Assembly: GCA_019352055.1 (NCBI GenBank)
Contig: JABBOB010000004.1
Coordinates: forward strand, 36,212 to 100,211
Origin: Acidobacteriota bacterium
Lineage (GTDB): Bacteria; Actinomycetota; Actinomycetes; Actinomycetales; Microbacteriaceae
Length of the DNA: 64,000 nucleotides
Reading direction: 5' to 3'
This document shows, in pieces, positions 59,497-64,000 of the stretch (the stretch's first letter is position 1; each line of letters starts with the position of its first letter). A model generated the notes under the pieces. The model made no database searches. It saw nothing but the letters and a program-made list of their open reading frames with translations, and had not been told where the DNA came from. The translations under genes were made by a program, and so were the position numbers.

Positions 59497-60309
59497 ATGC
59501 ATGCACCGGGTGCCGATCGCGGGGAGGCGGCACGGCAGCGGCACCCGCTGGCCCGCGGCATCGAGCTGCTCACCGAGATGGTCGACAGCGAGCAGGATCG
59601 GCACGGCGTCCGTGAGCTCGCTGGCAGGCTGGGCGTCAGCCCGAGCACGGTGCATCGGCTGCTGACCGATCTCGAGTCGCTCGGGCTGGTGAGCCGCACC
59701 TCGAACGGCGCCTACCGGCTCGGACTCGAGTTCCTGCGGCTGGCATGGACCACGACCGACCGGTTCCCGCTGCACGAGGTGTCGGTGCAGACCCTCCGGC
59801 GTCTGACGGAGCGGTCGGGGGAGTCCGCCTTCTTCGGCGTCTACAGCGATCAGCGCCGGCAGATGATGTTCACGCTCACCGTCGAGTCGCCCCACCCGCT
59901 GCGGTACACGCTCCCGACCCACGAGTGGTTGCCCCTGCACGCGGGTGCGAGCGGTCTCGCGATCTTCGCCTTCCTGCCCGAGGAGGTCCGCTCGGCCCTG
60001 CTCGGCAGGCCGCTGCCGCGGTCGACCGATCGCACGCCGACCGATGCGCCGCACCTCCGTGAGCGGTTGGAGACGATCCGGCGGCAGGGGTTCGCGATCA
60101 CCCACGGGGAGCGGATCGAGGGCGGGGTCGCGATCGCCGCACCCGTGTTCGGCTCCTTCGACGAGGTCGTCGGTGCGACCGGGGTCACGCTCCCGGAGGC
60201 GCGCTTCGACCCCGAGGACTCGACGTCGCTGGTCGCGCACGTGCGCGAGGCCGCGGCTCGCCTGACCGGGCACATGGGCGGCACGCTCGACGCGGTCGGC
60301 GCTCGCTAG
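59497..60309 (+). CDS. IclR-family transcriptional regulator
   Basis: LARGIELLTEMVDSEQDRHGVRELAGRLGVSPSTVHRLLTDLESLGLVSRTSNGAYRLGLEFLRLA. Confidence 0.92.
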   Translation: MHAPGADRGEAARQRHPLARGIELLTEMVDSEQDRHGVRELAGRLGVSPSTVHRLLTDLESLGLVSRTSNGAYRLGLEFLRLAWTTTDRFPLHEVSVQTLRRLTERSGESAFFGVYSDQRRQMMFTLTVESPHPLRYTLPTHEWLPLHAGASGLAIFAFLPEEVRSALLGRPLPRSTDRTPTDAPHLRERLETIRRQGFAITHGERIEGGVAIAAPVFGSFDEVVGATGVTLPEARFDPEDSTSLVAHVREAAARLTGHMGGTLDAVGAR

Positions 60310-60348
60310 CCCGCCGGTGCGGAGGAGTGCCGCTCGGGCGCCGGGCGC

Positions 60349-60672
60349 TCACCCTGCGAGCAGGCGCTCGAGCATGGCGCCGAACGCGAGTCGCTCCTCC
60401 TCGTCGAGGGCGCCGAACGACTCCCGCACCACGCGTTTCATCAGCCGGAGTCCCGTCGCGTACACGCGTGCGCCCTCGGGGTGAGCTCCGGGCGCACGGC
60501 GCGCCCGGGGGCGGGCGCGCGCCGGATCAAGCCGCGGGCCTCGAGGCGCGTGGCGAGCGTGCCGAAGGCCTGATCGGTCTGGAAGGTGAGCGCGGCGAGG
60601 TCGTGGAGGGAGGCGCCGGGATGGTCGTGCAGGTGCCGGAGCGCATCCCACTGCACGAGGCTCACGTCGGCT
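60349..60672 (-). pseudogene. MarR-family regulator remnant (N-terminally truncated and frameshifted)
   Basis: DVSLVQWDALRHLHDHPGASLHDLAALTFQTDQAFGTLATRLEARGLIRRAPAPGRAVRPELTP / EGARVYATGLRLMKRVVRESFGALDEEERLAFGAMLERLLAG in two frames, joined at the GGGG run 60478-60481. Confidence 0.75.
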
Positions 60673-60674
60673 GG

Positions 60675-61145
60675 GTCGGCGCCGAGCTCGCGCTGCTGCG
60701 GCCGCCGCGACTCGCAGGCCTGGTCCTCGTCGACGCCGTCGGCATCCAGGTCGCGGGTCATCCCGCCGCGGACTTCTTCGCGTTGACGCCCGCGCAGGTC
60801 GCGGAGCGGAGCTGGTTCGATCCGTCCAGGGCGTCGATCCCCGACCCTGCCTCGCTCCCGCCCGCCGCCCGCGCGATCGTGGTCGGCAACCGCGCGGCGC
60901 TCGCCGTGTACGGCGGCGCTTCGGCCGATCCCAGCCTGCTCGAGCGCCTGGCGGGCATCACCGTGCCGACCCTGGTCCTGTGGGGGGAGGCCGACCGGAT
61001 CGTCGACGTCGATCTGGGGCGCGCCTACGCGGCCGCGATCCCGGGAGCCCGGTTCGAGGTGCTCGAGGGCGTCGGGCACGTGCCGCAGGTGGAGGCGCCC
61101 GAGGTGCTGCTGAGCGCCGTGCGCCCGTTCGTCGAAGGGCGCTGA
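60675..61145 (+). pseudogene. alpha/beta hydrolase remnant (C-terminal half only)
   Basis: ALLRPPRLAGLVLVDAVGIQVAGHPAADFFALTPAQ...VPTLVLWGEADRIVDV...GVGHVPQVEAPEVLL, no N-terminal core upstream. Confidence 0.75.
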
Positions 61146-61179
61146 TGAGCCGGCCCGCCGTCGAGTGCGGGAGTCGGCC

Positions 61180-62049
61180 TCAGAGCTTCGGCACGAGCGG
61201 GGTGCCGTGGTCCCGGAGCCCCTCGTCGAGGTGGCCGTGCGTCGGCGCGACGTGTGCAAGCACGGCCTCCCAGGCGTCCACCACCGTCAACGATGCACTG
61301 TCGGAGACGGATCGGAGCTGCGCGGAGCGGGGGAGATGGCGGCGCCACCATCGCTCGTCCTCGGCGTCGAGGATCGGGTCGTCGGCGCCGGTGAGGACGA
61401 GCACGTCCGCAGCCAGATCCTCCAGGTGATGGGTCCACGCCGCGTTCGCGAGCAGGGCGCGGTCCCCGTCGATGCCGGCGTCCCCCTGCAGGAAGGCGTC
61501 GTCGAGCATCCGGTCGAGACGGTTCCCCAGGCCGAGGTGCCGACCGAACGCCGGGTCGTCGTCCGCGATGTGCAGGGCCTCCCTGCCGTCGCGGATCGCG
61601 AACGTCCTCCTCGCGAGCTTCTCGGCGTGCGCCGGAGCGGGGGCGGACACGAGGGCGAGCCGGTCGACCAGCTCTGGATGCCGCACCGCGAGGGCGGCTG
61701 CGACGATCGCGCCGGTCCCCCAGCCGATGACGCCGCAGCGCTCCAGGTCGGCGGCCGATATCCGGTCCGCGGTCCGCTCGTCCGAGGCGATGTAGGCGGC
61801 GACGTCGTCCGCTCGCTCGTACAGCGAGTGGGGCGCGCCCGGCGGCAACGCCTCGGTACCGCCGTATCCGGGTCGGTCGAGGGCGATCAGGTGGACGCCC
61901 CAGCGGTTGGTGACGATCGGATCGGGATCGAACGCGGAGGAGCCCGGGCTCGGGTGGCAGAGGATCACGAGTCGGTCCGCCGCGGGGTCGCCGAACGCGC
62001 TGAGCGCGACGGAGCCCCCCGACGGGAGCGCGGCGGTGACGTCGGCCAT
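61180..62049 (-). CDS. alpha/beta hydrolase
   Basis: LVILCHPSPGSSAFDPDP...LDRPGYGGTE...GVIGWGTGAIVAAALA. Confidence 0.85.
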   Translation of the reverse strand: MADVTAALPSGGSVALSAFGDPAADRLVILCHPSPGSSAFDPDPIVTNRWGVHLIALDRPGYGGTEALPPGAPHSLYERADDVAAYIASDERTADRISAADLERCGVIGWGTGAIVAAALAVRHPELVDRLALVSAPAPAHAEKLARRTFAIRDGREALHIADDDPAFGRHLGLGNRLDRMLDDAFLQGDAGIDGDRALLANAAWTHHLEDLAADVLVLTGADDPILDAEDERWWRRHLPRSAQLRSVSDSASLTVVDAWEAVLAHVAPTHGHLDEGLRDHGTPLVPKL

Positions 62050-62390
62050 CAGGACCGCCGGCGGAGCTCGATCAGGGCGAGCGCCGAGGCGATCGCGACC
62101 TGCACGACCGCTGCTCTGCGGAAGCGGCTCGACACGACCGCGACCCCCACCATTGAGACGGCGTGCAGCGCGTCCACACAGCCGCCCACGGTGTGCGACG
62201 CCCCACCCAGGCGGGCGGTGGTGGCGCCCTGGATCAGCTGTCGAGCCCCGAGCACGCTGTGCACCCCGCCGGGGAACGCCCGGTGCTCCTCGCCCTGTCC
62301 GCTGGGGACGCGGCTGAGGACGAGGAGATCGGCGGTCCCGAGCGCGATCCGGGCGACCTCGACACCGAGACCCGCGGGCGCGGCCCTCAT
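62049..62390 (-). CDS. hypothetical protein
   Basis: MRAAPAGLGVEVARIALGTADLLVLSRVPSG...; ATGA overlaps on both sides. Confidence 0.65.
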   Translation of the reverse strand: MRAAPAGLGVEVARIALGTADLLVLSRVPSGQGEEHRAFPGGVHSVLGARQLIQGATTARLGGASHTVGGCVDALHAVSMVGVAVVSSRFRRAAVVQVAIASALALIELRRRS

Positions 62391-63415
62391 CGCGTCGCCC
62401 GCCGCAGCGCGCCGGCGGTGGCGGCGGCGGCCGTCGCCGCGGCGGCTGCTGCCGCGAAGTAGGTCGTCGACCGGTGCCGGATCGCCCACGTCTGCGGGGT
62501 GATCCGCATCGACCGGTCGTCGAAGGCGCCGTGCGCGCCCTGGTCGCCCTGGTTCGACGGCTCGTACAGGTTCGGGCGCAGGGTGGGCAGGCCGGGATCG
62601 CCGTCCTGCTGTCCGGAGTACCCGGACTTGGCGAGGTACCAGTCGGCGACGCGGGTGCCCAGCCGGTTGCCGATGATCGTGAAGACCGTCGACTCGCCGA
62701 CCCAGGTGCGTCGACGCGGCCGCTCGGCGACGTCGACCACGACCTTGGCGCAGATCTCGGGCTGGTAGATCGGCGGGACGGGCTGCGCGTGCTTCGGGAG
62801 GCTCGACTTGACCCAGTTGAACTGCACGGTGTTCATCGCCGGCATGTCGACCTCGGACAGCGTCACGGCCGATCCGTCGTGCAGCAGCTCCGTGAGGACC
62901 GACTCGGTGAACCCCTTGATGGCGTGCTTCGAGGAGCAGTAGGCCGCCTGCAGCGGGATGCCGCGGTGGCCCAGTGCGGACCCGACCTGCACCACGCCGC
63001 CGCGGTTCCGGGGCTTCATCCGGGACAGCGCCGCGCGGGTGCCGTTCACGAAGCCGAGGAAGTCCACGCTCACCGCGCGCTCGAAGTCATCCGGGTCGGT
63101 GTCCAGGAACTCGCCGAACACCCCGACCATCGCGTCGTTGACCCACACGTCGATCTCGCCGAGCTCCCGCTCGACCTGGTCCGCGGCGGCCTCGACGGCC
63201 TTCCGGTCGGCGACGTCCGTCTCGATGCCGATCGCCCGCGGGCCGATGCGCTCGACGTCGCGGACCGCTCCGTCGAGGCCCTCACGACCCCGGGCGAGTA
63301 TCGCCACGTCCCATCCGCGCTCGGCGAACTCGCGGACGATTGCCCGCCCCAGCCCTGCGCTGCCCCCGGTGACCACAGCCACCCGTCGTCGTTCGGACTT
63401 CTTCTCGTTGCTCAC
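62387..63415 (-). CDS. SDR-family oxidoreductase with Ala-rich C-terminus
   Basis: VAVVTGGSAGLGRAIVREFAERGWDVAILAR...YCSSKHAIKGFTES; C-term YFAAAAAAATAAAATAGALRRATR. Confidence 0.9.
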   Translation of the reverse strand: MSNEKKSERRRVAVVTGGSAGLGRAIVREFAERGWDVAILARGREGLDGAVRDVERIGPRAIGIETDVADRKAVEAAADQVERELGEIDVWVNDAMVGVFGEFLDTDPDDFERAVSVDFLGFVNGTRAALSRMKPRNRGGVVQVGSALGHRGIPLQAAYCSSKHAIKGFTESVLTELLHDGSAVTLSEVDMPAMNTVQFNWVKSSLPKHAQPVPPIYQPEICAKVVVDVAERPRRRTWVGESTVFTIIGNRLGTRVADWYLAKSGYSGQQDGDPGLPTLRPNLYEPSNQGDQGAHGAFDDRSMRITPQTWAIRHRSTTYFAAAAAAATAAAATAGALRRATR

Positions 63416-63431
63416 CCGCCCAGGAAAGCAT

Positions 63432-63445
63432 TTGCATATGTGCAA
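63432..63445. promoter_or_regulatory. palindrome TTGCA-TATG-TGCAA between marR and SDR genes (candidate MarR operator)
   Basis: TTGCATATGTGCAA. Confidence 0.55.
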
Positions 63446-63475
63446 GCGGTCGATGTCGGCCCGACGTTCTCCGAG

Positions 63476-63928
63476 TCAGAGGCCGAACGACGGCGGATCG
63501 TCCAGGGCGGGTTCCCCGGCGATGTCCGCGAACCGGCGCAGGGTGTCCGCGAGCGCCGTGCGGTCCTCCGGCTGCATGGCGGAGAGGACGCGATCGAACC
63601 GACGTCGTCGCTCGGTCGTCACCTCGCGCACCAGGAGGTGGGCCGCCGGCGTCGCCGCCACGGTGACCTCCCTCCGATCCTCCGGACCGAGCGTCCGCTC
63701 CGCCCAGCCGCCCTTGACGAGGCGATCGACCACGCGGGTGATCGTCGAGGGGACGACATCGAGCCGGTCGCCGAGCGCGCCGCTGCGCTGCGGTCCGAGG
63801 GTGACGAGGAGGACGAGGACCCGGAACTGCGGCAGGGTCACCTGCTCGAGCGCCGATTGCATGCTCATCGCCACGATCCCGAGCAGCGCGCGCGATGCCC
63901 GGATCACGTCCTCCGTCTCGTCGGCCAT
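63476..63928 (-). CDS. MarR-family transcriptional regulator
   Basis: LPQFRVLVLLVTLGPQRSGALGDRLDVVPSTITRVVDRLVKGGWAERTLGPEDRREVTV; GAGGAGGAG SD. Confidence 0.9.
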   Translation of the reverse strand: MADETEDVIRASRALLGIVAMSMQSALEQVTLPQFRVLVLLVTLGPQRSGALGDRLDVVPSTITRVVDRLVKGGWAERTLGPEDRREVTVAATPAAHLLVREVTTERRRRFDRVLSAMQPEDRTALADTLRRFADIAGEPALDDPPSFGL

Positions 63929-64000
63929 CGCTCCTCCTCGGCCGCCGGGCACCGAAGCAGTCGGCGGGCGCACAGGCGATACACGGCTGTTTCGACATCG

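Noticed and set aside
58881-59699. 272-aa antisense ORF across ramB 3' end and iclR 5' end
   Set aside because: Covers parts of three better-supported features; composition is artefactual. The real minus-strand gene is the 51-aa zinc ribbon.

Overview
A 64 kb, high-GC actinobacterial chromosomal window. Gene content (DUF6350, GTP-PEPCK, purN-purH, RamB-type regulator) and leaderless promoters suggest Microbacteriaceae; that placement is inferred. It is mostly ordinary core metabolism: guaA, pcrA, sucCD, purNH, icd, purU, glyA, folD, prpDBC, metY-like, pckG. Between these lie ABC exporters, a two-component system, a MoxR/DUF58/transglutaminase module, SDRs and acetyltransferases. No tRNA, rRNA, CRISPR, prophage or transposase was seen. 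Most notable: (i) a 5-gene, fully ATGA-overlapped operon at the left edge (degenerate-Nudix NrtR-like regulator, NCS1 permease, isochorismatase-like hydrolase, ADP-ribosylglycohydrolase, PfkB kinase) with an inverted repeat around its promoter; (ii) two ZTP (pfl) riboswitches in front of convergent glyA and folD, the first overlapping the 3' end of the upstream CDS; (iii) two paralogous degenerate SGNH-like + GAF proteins; (iv) a structured leader with an 18-aa uORF before a heterodimeric ABC exporter; (v) at least 13 genes with TANNNT 6-7 nt before the start codon (leaderless); (vi) a 23-bp perfect intergenic inverted repeat, a nested CAGCAGGA repeat, a shared GAAGAT-N6-ATCTTC palindrome, a deleted marR/hydrolase pair, and an unannotated 51-aa zinc ribbon. 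Many very long ORFs in the supplied track are GC-driven shadow frames.
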